A DNA stretch of 64,000 nucleotides. It comes from Rachicladosporium sp. CCFEE 5018. Its lineage: Eukaryota > Ascomycota > Dothideomycetes > Cladosporiales > Cladosporiaceae. The stretch spans positions 1,441,146-1,505,145 of the forward strand of contig KZ111143.1 of the NCBI GenBank assembly GCA_002077045.2, written 5' to 3'. Under the pieces are notes generated by a model. The model had not been told where the DNA came from and ran no database searches. It saw only the letters and a program-made list of their open reading frames with translations. The translations under genes were made by a program, and so were the position numbers. Of the stretch, positions 42,820 to 54,014 are shown piece after piece (position 1 is the first letter of the stretch; every line of letters begins with the position of its first letter).

Positions 42820-44859
42820 TCAACCAGTGACTGTTGATGCCTCGAGGTCCTCCTTCGTCAAGTTTGTCGTGCGGAACATTGAAATGAAGTCGTCGCGGTT
42901 GACTATATCGCATGGTCAGCATAGTACCAGCACGCGAAGAGTCGAGAACATCTACTGTAGCCGCCGCACATGCGTCGCTTTCCGGTGAATGCACTCCTTC
43001 CATGTAGCACCCGCCAGTTGTCGAACACTACAACACAATATCAGTCGCGCATGCTTCGATGTGCACCTGCGCATCGTCACGACTCACAAAGGAGTGTGCC
43101 TGGCTTGAGCTGGAACCAGTATTGATTATTTAGATCACTGAGGATCGCGTCCCACTTACTGCTAGACGTCAGCTCTGTCACTGTCGAAACCTGTGTCGAT
43201 CGTGACCTACGCGGCAGCACGATACCACGCCTCCATCTCCTCTCCGATCTGAGCAGCTACGCCCGCTCGATCTGCGTTGTTCCACCGGACCTGCATCAAT
43301 CGATCGACGTACTTGTCGTGCGAAAGAGTCGGTGCAGGTGAAGCAGGCTGTATGCTGATGCCTTGGTTGCCACTTGCGTGTGCATACACGCCGGTAGTGC
43401 TCAGGATGCGATAGGCTTCGGGATCGGTCTCGCGTAGTATTTGAGCTGCCTTAAAGCCATCTACTAGCGATGACTTGCCACCGGAGCCGTCGGTGTGGGA
43501 CAGCATATGCAATGCTTGCAGACCTCTACAGAACTAATCAGCTATGGGTATCGAGGCTATGGCAGGACTGAAGTGTGATGACGTACGCTGGCTCCGTAAA
43601 GTAGGTATTATCAGTGTGTGGCTCGAGGGACTCGCTGGTATATGCTGTATCTTTCGAGGACAGATCGGCCGTAAAGTCGTAGAAGCCACCTGCAAAGACT
43701 CAGACATCGCGGAGAAGGCTTAAATGGGTTAGCCTACCGTAGTGGGTATTCCGTATTGGTCCAATACTTTCCAGTAACGCTTGTGTAGCTTCAGACGTAG
43801 GCGGCGTATGTACCACCGAGCAGAAGCCGTATACTCTCTGCGATACGTCAGACCATGAACTTCCGAAACCCAAGGGAAGACTGGTAGTACCAAGAGCATC
43901 ATCAAGTGCGCCATTCCGGGACCGGCCTCTATACTATCGTAGTGCACCCGTGGCGGATCGTCCGCAATGCTCGCTTGCCACAGACGTTCTCTGCCGCCCT
44001 ATCAGTACACAATTCCAAGTCATGCTGGTAGACCTCACAGACTCAACGACTCCGATGCGGAGCAAATCCGTCTTCAAGCTGTCCTGGACTGCATCGAAAG
44101 CATCGGAAGTGAAGACGCTCTGATGGCCATCCGAGACTACGCACTTGTCAGGTCATACCCCCAACGTCCTGTGATGCACGTGTAACAGAGAACCTACAGG
44201 TCACCTGATATGAGTCGCGGATGGTTTGGATGTGAGATACTCGTCCAGCTTCCGGGTGCTGCATCGGGTCAATGTGTGCACGACCCGGTTCTGTGCGATA
44301 GCAGAGCTTGCCTTGAACACATTGATCTGGCGCTGCCCAGTATCGGCGTTTCGACACTTTGAACAAACGCAGTGATCTCTGCCAATCCTCATCAGCAATC
44401 GCCTGCACAAATCCGAGAGGAACTCCTCACCGCAACCATGGTCCTGGACTAGAGACCGTCAGTACGTCGTCTTGTTCAATTTCGTCGTATGGTTTCATAG
44501 GCACGTGTCACTTACATGATCGTCTGAGCATGACCTTTCGATGTTTGGAATGCAAGTGCGGGACTCGAATCTTGGCTGACGATTCTGAGGGCGTTGCTCT
44601 GTTGATGATCTGGGTGAATGACAGGAGAGGCGTGCTGGCAATGAACGGACTTAGATACGACCGAAACGAAATTTGACGGTCGACCTACCGTCGCGTAGCC
44701 TCGCTCTACCAGTGTGCGTGCTGATCTATGAGCTTTGCATCGCCTAGAAGCGGGCGTACTCTTGATCAGGACTGAACGGCCACAAGTTGTGAAGGTACGA
44801 GCAGAGACGGAGTGTGGAGCTCTGCTGATGATGGCTCTGCAAGTTGCGGGAGCTGCCAT
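42820..44859 (-). CDS. Trimethyllysine dioxygenase (carnitine biosynthesis), 12 exons
   Basis: Exons, all complement: 42820..42902, 42956..43027, 43088..43158, 43211..43525, 43587..43689, 43738..43837, 43891..43990, 44034..44136, 44198..44258, 44312..44378, 44432..44449, 44516..44859. Every junction keeps phase, total 478 residues. The N-terminus (MAAPATCRAIISRAPHSVSA) resembles a mitochondrial presequence. The zinc-binding N-domain has WLRDHCVCSKCRN. The TauD-type oxygenase has the iron ligands His289 and Asp291 (EPHTDNTYF) and His436 (NWRVLHGRSAF), then GKRRMCGGY. GPIRNTHYGGFYDFTADLSS separates it from bacterial TauD. It hydroxylates N6-trimethyllysine using Fe(II) and 2-oxoglutarate, the first step to carnitine. 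The 44259-44311 intron is GC-AG, and one exon is 18 bases. The 43991-44033 intron (43 bases) is the least certain. Confidence 0.87.
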
Positions 44860-45317
44860 CGCTAGCTCTGTGAACTGCAATCCAAGCAGTAGCGTACATC
44901 TAAAGATCTTGTGGGTATCAGAGAGTAAGAGAGGACGAGCGCTGGTAGCAATGGCAGTGGTAATCGACCCCAGACTGTCAGCGGGCCGCTGCCGCACCAC
45001 ATGGGCGTCGCTCCCTTCCGAAACCGATCGCCAGGGTTTCGTCAACGTTCCGACCGCAGTAGACGTGTCGCGTAAGGCAGTCGCATAGTAAATAGTCGCC
45101 TCGTAAGCCAACATTTTCGCCTCTACCACCTATACGTCTCGCAATTCAGTACTGAACCTCGTCCTACGTCCTGAAGTGCGAAGTTGCCGCGCAACAAATA
45201 CAGAGCTTCGATTGGCCAAACAATAGCAGCACCTCCGACAAGCTCGACCTCCGCTCCACTGCAATAACATCGCTAGAGCGCAAGCTTCATCCCGTACACA
45301 CTGCACACACCTTCAGA
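44860..45317. other. Divergent promoter region, trimethyllysine dioxygenase and TVP18
   Basis: This is 458 bases between two start codons on opposite strands. The dioxygenase frame stays open 90 codons upstream of its chosen Met, but that part lacks conservation and would mask the mitochondrial presequence. Confidence 0.5.
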
Positions 45318-45887
45318 ATGACGATCGCCGACGAGCTCAAGTCACGCAACTTCAGTATATACGGCCAGTGGTACGAAGCCTTCCCCTCACCCCAGAGCAC
45401 GGGTATTGAGGTCAGCAACAGCTAACAGAGCTCTGATAGGATCGGCATCCTCTGCATAATCCTCTGCTTCGCGCTCGGAATCTCAAATATCTTTCACTTC
45501 GACATTATAATCCTCTGGAGTGTTTTTCTCTTGTACCTCCAGCCCACCTCATCATATACTGCCCCGTTCACTAACATCATCCCCAGCATCTCCGGTCTCG
45601 TCCTCATCTTCATCGAAATCCCACTCCTCCTCCGCATCTGTCCTACTTCCGGTGGCTTCGATGCCTTCATTCGCCGTTTCGAGACGAATTACATGCGCGC
45701 TGCGATCTATGGCGTGATGAGCTTGATCCAATGGCTTAGTCTGATTCGATATGCGACGAGCTTGATCGCTGCTGCGGTGTTTCTTTTGATTGCGGCGGTG
45801 TGCTATGCGTTGGCTGGTTTCAAGGGACAGGCGTTTCAGAGCAGTAAGACGTTGGGTGGGCAGGGAGTGGCGCAGATGATTGTTTGA
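45318..45887 (+). CDS. TVP18: Golgi membrane protein Tvp18
   Basis: Three exons, 45318..45370, 45440..45532 and 45587..45887, give exactly 148 residues, the usual Tvp18 length. The protein starts MTIADELKSRNFSIYGQW, continues IGILCIILCFALGISNIFHF, and ends SKTLGGQGVAQMIV, all hallmarks of the family. FIEIPLLLRICPTS and FDAFIRRFETNYMRAA lie between membrane helices; four helices can be drawn. Tvp18 is a late-Golgi membrane protein linked to vesicle trafficking in yeast. The second intron (45533-45586, GTACCT to CCCCAG, with CACTAAC as branch site) could be read through in frame, adding 18 residues. The spliced form is preferred because it fits the family. Confidence 0.93.
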
Positions 45888-46319
45888 GTGACATGAGGTG
45901 GGACAGTGGGCGTTCGGCGTGGACATGATCTACGGTGAGGGTTGTCCTGCAGTTGACATGAGACATGGGGTGTTAGTGCTGTAAGCATACAGTGCAAAGC
46001 ATGCCAGACCGCAACATTGCGAATGCGTTCCTGAGCACAATATCGGCGGCCAAGCAGTTACGAAGCAGATCGCTCGTGCCGCAATTTCTGTCCTATTGAC
46101 GCATCCTTCACCGCACAAGTCCTGCATCTCAATGGTGCAAGGGCCGTTCGAGGCAACCGAGCAGCCTTTGACCTGAAGAAACCCAACTAATCGGCAGATC
46201 GCAGCCCTAACGCAGCATCTGCGCGACGCTTCAATGCCATGTTCCTCCCGGGCTGGACGTCTCGCGGAGAACAAGCTGCGTGTTGTAGCATCTCCGCAGC
46301 GGAAGTGTCTTCTTTACGC
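45888..46319. other. Convergent intergenic region, 432 bases
   Basis: Lies between the stops of TVP18 and the F-box-like gene. Only 3' UTR sequence expected; no supported frame. Confidence 0.5.
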
Positions 46320-47371
46320 TTACGCCACCCGCTTGCGGTCGTACTCAGTAGTGACAACTGTCCTTTCGGGAAGCACCCACATGCCTTCGAGATCGACTTT
46401 GAACCACCCCTCAACTCCTATGGCACGGTGCATGTCTAGCAGTGTGGCTTTCTCTGGCGGTGCCCTCTCTGGGTGCTCCTCCAGGATCTTGTCGTAGCTG
46501 GGCCCATTGCTGGACCAGGCCTTTACTTCGAAGACTCGCTCCAAAATCTCACCGATGGTCAAACGTCCAGAAATTGAGACGTGCTCCTGGAGAAAGGCGT
46601 AGAGTGGTGGACTGTGACGAAGGGTGACGAACAGTCCGGCGAGCCACTCTCCGCTTAGTGGCTCGCAGATGTAGGTGTTCAGGATGCTCACGGTGGACCC
46701 TCGTCCATGTATCGCTGCCTTCACCGTCGGATGCACTTTGTTGTATGCAATATAGGTATGTCGCTCATACGCGTACCTCGCCTACTGTCAAGTCTTCATT
46801 GACCCTCCAACACTCCTCCAGCCTTAGCTCGGTTGTAGTTTTACCTCGCAGAACAGCGCTGACCTCTATGTTGACGTCTTCCGTGCATGGACTGCAGAGG
46901 TGCGTGTCCAGAGTAGAATGCTTCACACCGTCGAGGAAAAGATTGCCAACATGCACATTAGGGTAGACTTGATGGGCCTCGAACAGCGCGACCATCTCCG
47001 AAGATCCGTACTTCGCCTTGTTCGGCCACGAGGTCAACCATGTCCCACTCTGAAAAGTCTCTGCCCTCATGAAAGGATTGAGTCGCACTGGGAGGAACGC
47101 TTCTTCCCTATCAATCTGCTCGGGCGAAGCCTTAACCCAGCAAGAAGGATTTTGTGCAGACATTTAGCGTCCTCCCTTCTGGTAGGGTGATAACCTTTGA
47201 TGTCGCAGCCAGCACCTCTCTTGAAGCATTGGTGAAGTGGCCAAGCTGTCGTGGAACTGTGAGCAGACACTGCTGGACTGCAAATATCTGCTTGGGTTCC
47301 AGCTGAAGCAGGATACTCTCTTGGAGCTCTGCTGTATCTAATACCGCCATCACGGTGCCATGGACCGTCAT
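46320..47371 (-). CDS. F-box-like protein, family member 1
   Basis: Three exons, complement(46320..46718, 46777..47115, 47195..47371), join in phase to 304 residues. The N-terminus has a degenerate F-box (DTAELQESILLQLEPKQIFA, then VPRQLGHFTNASREVL), which would bind Skp1 in an SCF ubiquitin ligase. The rest (VRLNPFMRAETFQSG, LDTHLCSPCTEDVNIEV) is a variable region like that of its relatives at 50958 and 55853. It ends with the shared motif RLTIGEILERVFEV, compared with GVRIGDVLEVFGSEL and GITVGDVYKEFRMACG. The first intron donor is GTTATC, atypical, and the second acceptor is GTGAAG, so exon edges are tentative. I know no function for these small fungal F-box proteins; target selection by the C-terminus is inference. 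Confidence 0.6.
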
Positions 47372-47825
47372 CGAACGAGTGACACGTTGGCGCGTTAGTG
47401 GAGCCCTCGTCGAGTTGCGTTTGCCCTGCGCAAAATTTTAGCATTCACTCATGGCTGTTGGTGTTGCTGTGGGTATGCTACTCACTTTCTTGCCATGACC
47501 AACAACCTTCTCCTTACCCCTGTGCGCCACTATGAAGTGCGGTCGACGTCGAGGCCGGGTCGTGAAATCAGTCTGAAGCAGCGCAGACCATGAGTGAGAA
47601 GCCTTGGCAACGGGAAAGTGTGAAGTGAAGGACGGAGCGACCAACACTTAGGATCAGCAAGAATCATCGGACTGTCCGAGCAGCTACACCTACAAGGAAC
47701 AGCGCATATGAGTACATGTACGAGTCTTTGGCCAAGTGATCTTACTTGTCATTGCAGCAGATACAGGTACGATGAGGGAGAAGTGCGAATCTGGTCCGAA
47801 CAGACTAGCCGTATTTACATTTACA
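47372..47825. other. Intergenic, 454 bases
   Basis: Promoter of F-box-like gene 1 and 3' flank of the two-module gene. Because 47854-47849 is a perfect GTAAGT donor in the last exon of the two-module gene, a further 3' exon may lie here; none was recognised. Confidence 0.4.
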
Positions 47826-50573
47826 TCACAACATCCACCTCCGCCGCCTTGTCAGACTTACTTCCGAGGCCGGCGCCAGCTCCACGATGATGTGTGCCTG
47901 GAAGGTATCAAGATGGGCCATCATGGGGTTCGTAGCGTCCATGACTGTGATGGACTTGATCGTCTTCTTGCCCATGGCTTCCCAATGCTGGACAAGCAGC
48001 CAGACGATCCCACTGACGTTGGGTGTTCTACAGCATCTGTCAGCATGGACTCAATGATACATAAGTCTACCTCAGCCATGGCTTGTCTTACCCGACCAGC
48101 GCCTCGAAGGCTGTTTGCATCGTTGCGTCCGTGGTAGAGCGTGTGAAGGTAGTACCAGGGTACGCCGGCGGAACGTGATCGGAGTGGCCGGTGCTCTTCA
48201 TGGCGCTGGCTATGACGGAGAGGGTATTCTCGTTGACGACGCTCTGGCGGATGACGAATTTGAGGTTGCTTCTCGTCTGATCGTTCGTCATAGACTTCCT
48301 GGTCTGCGGTGTCAGCTCACGGCAGTGGACAGGCGCACAGCTGCGTCGACACTTTCATGTGCCCGCAACCCGTGTGCGGCCAATAACGGACTGGTCATAG
48401 CCAGGAGAGCTCGAAGTGCCCCATGTAACGATCGCCGCAAGGAAATCCGAAGTCTTCGGAGGGGTGAAAGGATTCAGAGCCCATCCTCACCACTACAGGG
48501 GTCTAGGCCAGGCGACTTACCAAGTCAAGTAGATCCCATCACTCCAGCTACAAACATACAGGTCAGCGCCTGCAGTTCCGATGCGACCCTGGACACTCAC
48601 TTCTTGAACTTGGTAATAGCACCACCCAGAGGGAATTGCGCGTTCTGTCCGCGCCATCCTTTACTCGCTTGGAGTGGTCCAAAATTCTGCTATACGTCAG
48701 CACGGCTTAATCCATGATGGACAGATATGACAGCGTACCACACTCGCGATCAAAACACCATCTTTGACATTGTAGGTGTCCGTGAACTCGCCCCCAGTTG
48801 CAGGGTACTGAACGCCATCATGTGTGGTCGTCCTGTCATGCTTATACTGGACTTCCAGGTTATTGCCCTGCGGCGAGTTCTGCATGTTGAAGCCATGCTT
48901 CTTGAAGAAGTCCTGGAGTTTCTCAGCTCGAGCGCTAATACCGCTGCGCACGAAGCTGGGCGACTTGGTCCAGCCCCAGGACTCGATAGCAGCTGGATCC
49001 GTCCATGTCGTCTGCAGGCCACCTTCCGGATCGTCGAAGTTGCATAGCAGACGCTGGCCTTTGGATGTGTAGTCCTGATAAGTCTTCAGGTCTTTTACCG
49101 GATAGTCGCCGAAGCCTCTTCGAGCAAGCCGCGGAGGTGTGGCTGGCGCATCTCGCTCGCCCAGCTCGATCACCATATTCGCGGAGAAGCTGCCCGTGTC
49201 TTTGTGATTCGCAGCATTCGCCTGGTCAGAGACTGTGATAGACTTGATCGTAATTCTTCCCATAGCCTCGAAATGCTGGATCAGCAGCCATGCTAATCCT
49301 TGTACATTCGGCGCACTGTTACTCATCAGTCACTGACGATGTCGTCCACGATCCAGCCCATGATGCTCATTACTTACGCTATCAAGGCTTCCCATGCTGC
49401 CTGCTTGCCCTCATCATCCGAGGAAGTGAATGTCACACCTGGCCATACCGGAGGGACCGTATGAACGTAGCCGGCGCTCTTCAAGGCCTGTGCAATGATC
49501 GTGGTCGTGTCGGGATTGACGATGTGGTCACGCAGCACGAACTTGAGATTCTTCCTGGTATCTACTGTGGTTTGTGATTGCCTGGCAAGGTCAGTACTTC
49601 CGCTTCATGGGGCGTCTTTACGGTCAGCGTGAGCGTCAGAGTTGACTTGCCAAATCAGAAAGACAGCATCGCTCCAGCTACGTAGCGTCTTCGTCAGTTG
49701 CTATGTCTCGATCGGCCAAGAAGCATCAAGCATTTGGCTTACCTCCTGAGCTTCACTATCGGAGAGCCTGGTGGGAATCCCAACCTCTGCCCAGCCACGT
49801 TCTTAGACGTGAAGTCCGGTCCAAAGTTCTGGGCAATGTCAGCAGATGACTGTGCGGGCGCAGGGAGTTCGGATTACATGATGGGCGATGATCACACCAT
49901 CATGGACGTTGATGGTGTTCTTGAACTCCGCGCCAGTGGCATGGTAAGTAGTGCCATCATGCGTCGTGTTTCGGGCATGCTTATACGAAGTCTCAAGATT
50001 GTAGCCTGTAGGCTGAAAGGCTCCAAGATGATTCTGTCCGGGCTGATTGCGGATGTTGAAGTTGTGTTTTTGGAAGAATGCTAGCCATGTGTTGTCGTAG
50101 GTGTTGGTGGCTTGCACCGTGACATCGACACTATCGTAGCCCCAGTCCTTGAGATTATCTAGAGCAGTGTACGGACTCGCAGTTGTGCCAGATGCATCTG
50201 CGAGTCTGCAAAGAAGGGACTGGCCTTTGGTGACGGCATTTTGGAAAGCGTCACGGTTCGCTGGGTTGTCGCCTCCAGGATCGTTAGCTCGGCTGAAGAG
50301 AGTGCGCCTCTGAGACAGCGTAGAGCTGGTATAGTTGCCCTCGCGAAACGGCTCGGGTGCTAAGATGGAAGTGACTTCGAGACCCGCGTCAAGAGGGCGG
50401 AAGACATGAGGCTCGGGTTTATACGGCTCTATCGGGGTTGTCCATGCTTGCTGAAGGTCGTATAGAGCGTTATCAACATAGGAGCCTGTGAGCCAGAATA
50501 GTACGAAGGCAGAGACGATGACGAGCAGCGCATCCTTCGTCTTAGTCCACTCCCCTGTGGCAAGTCGAGCCAT
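47826..50573 (-). CDS. Predicted type II membrane protein with two tandem copies of an unrecognised ~245-residue module
   Basis: Nine exons, complement: 49878..50573, 49743..49828, 49651..49677, 49378..49581, 48739..49321, 48601..48686, 48521..48547, 48092..48298, 47826..48027. They read in phase to 705 residues. Residues 18-36 are hydrophobic (ALLVIVSAFVLFWLTGSYV) after a short basic N-terminus. Then come two copies of one module. Shared blocks include KGQSLLC/KGQRLLC, YKHARNTTHDGTTYHATG/YKHDRTTTHDGVQYPATG, NVHDGVIIA/NVKDGVLIA, NFGP, FPPGSPIVK/FPLGGAITK, WSDAVFL/WSDGIYL, NLKFVLR/NLKFVIR, and WLLIQHFEAMGRITIKSITV/WLLVQHWEAMGKKTIKSITV. Exon sizes are 86, 27, 204 in copy 1 and 86, 27, 207 in copy 2, with equal phases. 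Exon 5 joins the copies, so this is one gene. I do not recognise the module. The 3' end is uncertain. Confidence 0.7.
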
Positions 50574-50957
50574 GCTGCAGAGATCTCGAGGCCGCTATCA
50601 CAAGCTAATCGAGGAAGGTAAAGTGGCAGTCGAACTTGAGTGTCGTGAGAGTGGTTGTACAAATCATCCTGCTACTTCTGGGAAATGCCGCGATCGCACA
50701 AGCTTGCTTGGAGCAAACACGACATCGCCGTGAAGCTTTCGCTCGGAGACTATTTGCCTGCATTGGCTTGTACGTTAAGAAACTTATAGTCAGCTACAAC
50801 AAATATCTTCGTTGTTCATCCCGTTGGAGGTGCAGCGTCAGCTCAGTAGGTAAAACATGGTGACATCAAGGTGGCGTCGTTTAGTGAGAAAGAAAAGTGC
50901 GGGTTAGGAGAGATCGTACTCAGCAGTGCCTTATCTCAAATTCCAACGCAAGCAGCG
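50574..50957. other. Intergenic, 384 bases
   Basis: Promoter of the two-module gene and 3' flank of F-box-like gene 2. No supported frame. Confidence 0.5.
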
Positions 50958-51740
50958 CTACTGCGGCAATACCTCACTCACCTCCCGCTCAACCACCACC
51001 CCGGCCAGATCAATCAACGGATCCATCGCACCAATCCCAGTCCTGATACCCTCCAAGTTCCAACCTGGCAGCTCCGACCCGAACACCTCCAGTACATCAC
51101 CGATCCTTACGCCCTGCTCCCGTATGATCCACCTCCCTAGCATATTGCCCTCCTGATCATAGTCGTCCTTCATGGGTGACTCCGTCAAACGCCGAACTCT
51201 GAACGCCATGCGCGGCGGATCAGTGACATGTGTGTCAGCCCAGAGGCCCGACCTGAGCACAGGAAGATACGCGGCGAGCTGGACGGTGGTGCTGTACAGT
51301 GGGGTATTCCCAGTGGAGAGTGGACGATTGTTGCTGGAGTTCGGTTCCGAAGCCGTTTGTAATATGGGGTTCAGGGTGACCGAGGTCAATGCGGTGTCGG
51401 TACGCTGTGTCCAGACGCCATGTGGGACCCTCGCCATGCGCGTGAGCGGGCCGGAAAGGCCAAACGGCTCCTCTCTGTAGTGTACCAGCCGTGTTGGTAG
51501 GTGCTTTGGGCGAAGATACAGCTTCCGCTGAATGCCTGGTGAAGTAGCGATGACGGTCTGCCAAAGTTTCGACACCCGGTGGACCACGTATATGTTGTTG
51601 GGTGAGAGTTCCAGCAGGATCATCTCCAACAGCTCGACGATATTGAGGGCTGCGTCGCAGGCCGCGCATGACTCTGCTATTGGAAGTTGCGCCATCACCG
51701 TCTCCATTGCGGCCATTGACCGAAGAGAGACCTGCTTCAT
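50958..51740 (-). CDS. F-box protein, family member 2
   Basis: Single exon; ATG at 51740 (MKQVSLRSMAAMETVMAQLP) gives 260 residues. The frame is open to 51905, with ATGs at 51905 and 51893, but that part precedes the typical N-terminus. The F-box is clear: ELLEMILLELSPNNIYVVHR followed by VSKLWQTVIATSPGIQRKLY. The remainder has VTLNPILQ, a Thr/Ser/Pro loop and the family motif GVRIGDVLEVFGSEL near the C-terminus. It probably recruits a substrate to an SCF complex (known F-box role); the substrate is unknown. It belongs with the genes at 46320 and 55853, which share layout but are strongly diverged. Confidence 0.8.
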   Translation of the reverse strand: MKQVSLRSMAAMETVMAQLPIAESCAACDAALNIVELLEMILLELSPNNIYVVHRVSKLWQTVIATSPGIQRKLYLRPKHLPTRLVHYREEPFGLSGPLTRMARVPHGVWTQRTDTALTSVTLNPILQTASEPNSSNNRPLSTGNTPLYSTTVQLAAYLPVLRSGLWADTHVTDPPRMAFRVRRLTESPMKDDYDQEGNMLGRWIIREQGVRIGDVLEVFGSELPGWNLEGIRTGIGAMDPLIDLAGVVVEREVSEVLPQ

Positions 51741-52007
51741 GTCTGCGTCAGTAGCTGGGTGATCTTGTGGTGTGGTGAGACACGCAGGTAAGACTTTGAA
51801 GAAGGAAGGAAAGTGGTGGTGTACGTTCACTTCCAGAGCGCTTTCACCTTCGAAGTGAACGGAACGCGCGCTTAGCTTCTGCAGACTGCACATGTCAGTC
51901 AACATCTTCTACGTAATAATGTGCGTTTAGTCCACTTCGGCAGTGCGCCATAATCCAGCGCTTTGTTCGCGCGCCCACGTCACTCGGCGAACGTAGACCC
52001 TTCACTC

Positions 52008-54014
52008 TTATAGCGCGACCTCATGTATCCCGCTCGGCCCCTGTTCGTTATAATTCGTCCTCGTCATGTACCCATTACTCGCGCCACCATCAACAATAAA
52101 CAGCACCTTTGCTGCGACTTGCGCACCCAGAAAGGTCGCTTCATCATACCCAACCTCCTTCCACTCTGGGAAGTAGTCGGGGATCTTCGCAAGCTTGATA
52201 CTAGTAGGCGTCTGACCGTGTCCAGAGTGCGTGTGTGCATTGAGCTGTTGGCCCAGCCCAGATGACGAAGGATTGAGATGAGGGTGGTGTTGTGCGGTGG
52301 TGGCGGCGAGCAGGAGCGGATTGACTCCGGACGAGTGATGCTGCCCGGGCATTTGAGGGAGCGGGGTGTTTGCGCCGGTCGCCATGGGCGTTGACAAATT
52401 CGATGGTAGCTCTGAAGTGAAGATCGTCGCTGACGAAGGCGAGATGAGGTACTTTTCACTGAGCCGCACGAGGAGTGCTTCCTTGAAGCCTCGAACTTTT
52501 GCGCCATTGCCGACAATGATCATATTGTCCCATAGCTCACTGCGCTTCGACACGTCGCTGCAAGACTGCACAGTGCGGAAAATGGCGTCCGCGAGACGGT
52601 CCAGAATGCCGCCTGACGCTGCTTGGAAGCGCTCAAGACCGACCTCGATTTCGCGGCGGAAGGTCGAAGAGCCGGAGTGCTCTTTCACAGCATCGTGCTC
52701 GGCGATGGAGGCGTCGGCAGCCTTGTCTGAGACGGCAGATGTCGGCTCGGGTGTCTTCTGGCGTTTGTTCGGAGCATCGTCTAACGCACACGACATGTCG
52801 GCCAGCTCCTGAGTATTCATGCCGGCAGTCTTCATCGCGTCTCGCAAGGCGTGATCTTCGTACACGAAAGTATTCCGTGATCGCTTCGCATTTGGTAGTC
52901 GAACTGGCTTTGCTGCAGTCTGTTGTTGTGCATCGCTTCCCTTCTTGTTCTGCCTAGCTGCAGCCTTCTCTGCCTTCTCCTTTTCTTTCTGCGCCAGATA
53001 CTCCTGCATGTTGCCGCTGGTAACGATGCTTGCGATATCCAGCACACCCTCCTCGTCTTCCAGCTTCTTCTCGTCGCCCACCTCTGTGCCCAAACCAGGA
53101 CCTCGCGGTATCGTACCTGTCGCAGTGACACTGTGCCTGTGCTCATTCGATGATCCGTCCATACCAGTCGACGCCGCCGCCGCCGGATTGCCCGCTCCGT
53201 CATCAGCCGCTCCAGCAGTAGTCGGCAGCTCGTCCTCATGCGCCAACACTTCACAAACATTGGTCTTCTTCAATTGCTCACACACCTCCCTATTGAATCC
53301 CTTCCGTCCGTTCAACAACTCCATCAACCTCTCCGTCATCGCCTCCCCACCACAATTCGGCACGGCCAATCCCCTCCCAACATCATGCAGTACAAAGTCC
53401 GCCACACACGTCACATCCGCCTTCCCATACCCAACATCCACGACCGTCGCCGTCGGCGCGCCATAAGCGTAGCTAGCCGCTATAGCCGCATCCATGATAC
53501 TGAAAGCAGGCACCTTGAACTTCTCGAAGAAGAACTGCGTTACCTTCTCCAGCTCCTTGGACGTCCAGACAGGTTCGCTGATAAGCAGGATGGGCGTGTG
53601 AAAGGGTGGGTTGACGGTGTTATAGACATGCTCCATAAGGGCGTAGAAGCCCAGCCAGTTGGAGATCCGGCCGTGTTGGATCGGCCAGACGGCGCCTTCC
53701 TCGCTGAGGCGGTCTTCCTCCCATTCCTCCTCCTCCTCTTCGGCTGGGGTGAGCTCGGCATGGCTGCCAGAGGGCTTCTCCTTTCGTCGCACTTTCACGG
53801 GCTCGAACTGGCCTGCTTTTTGCGCTGGGAACATGCGCGATCGGAGGCGATAGCGGGCGGGTGTGAAGGATTCTGGGAGCCCGAGTTGCGCGAGGGTGGT
53901 TTGCGACCCGGGAGCGATGATCTGTTGTACATGATGTTAGCAGCTTGCGATGTCATATACATTGCAGATTGGCGTGTGACGCACGAAGATTTGGTCATCG
54001 CGAAAGGGCGGCAT
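52008..54014 (-). CDS. ARP9: Actin-related protein Arp9 (SWI/SNF-RSC chromatin remodelling subunit)
   Basis: Two exons, complement(52008..53921, 53985..54014), give 647 residues. The 30-base first exon MPPFRDDQIF joins IIAPGSQTTLAQLGLPESFT, the N-terminus of filamentous-fungal Arp9; the intron is GTGCGT to ACAACAG. The actin fold is seen in PILLISEPVWTSKELEKVTQ, FFEKFKVPAFSIMDAAI, ATVVDVGYGKADVTCVADF and IIVGNGAKVRGFKEALL. The usual actin ATP-site residues are altered (VVDVGYGKAD instead of a strict DxGxG), which agrees with Arp9 not needing ATP hydrolysis. Long acidic and Ser/Ala-rich insertions (EEEEEEWEEDR at about 60, and about 240-400) explain the length over actin. The C-terminus ends with the conserved FLGAQVAAKVLFIVDGGASN. 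Confidence 0.9.

Noticed and set aside
47826..50573. Two separate tandem genes rather than one two-module gene
   Set aside because: The exon 49321-48739 contains both the end of module 1 and the start of module 2 in one open frame. Separate genes would need this frame to break.
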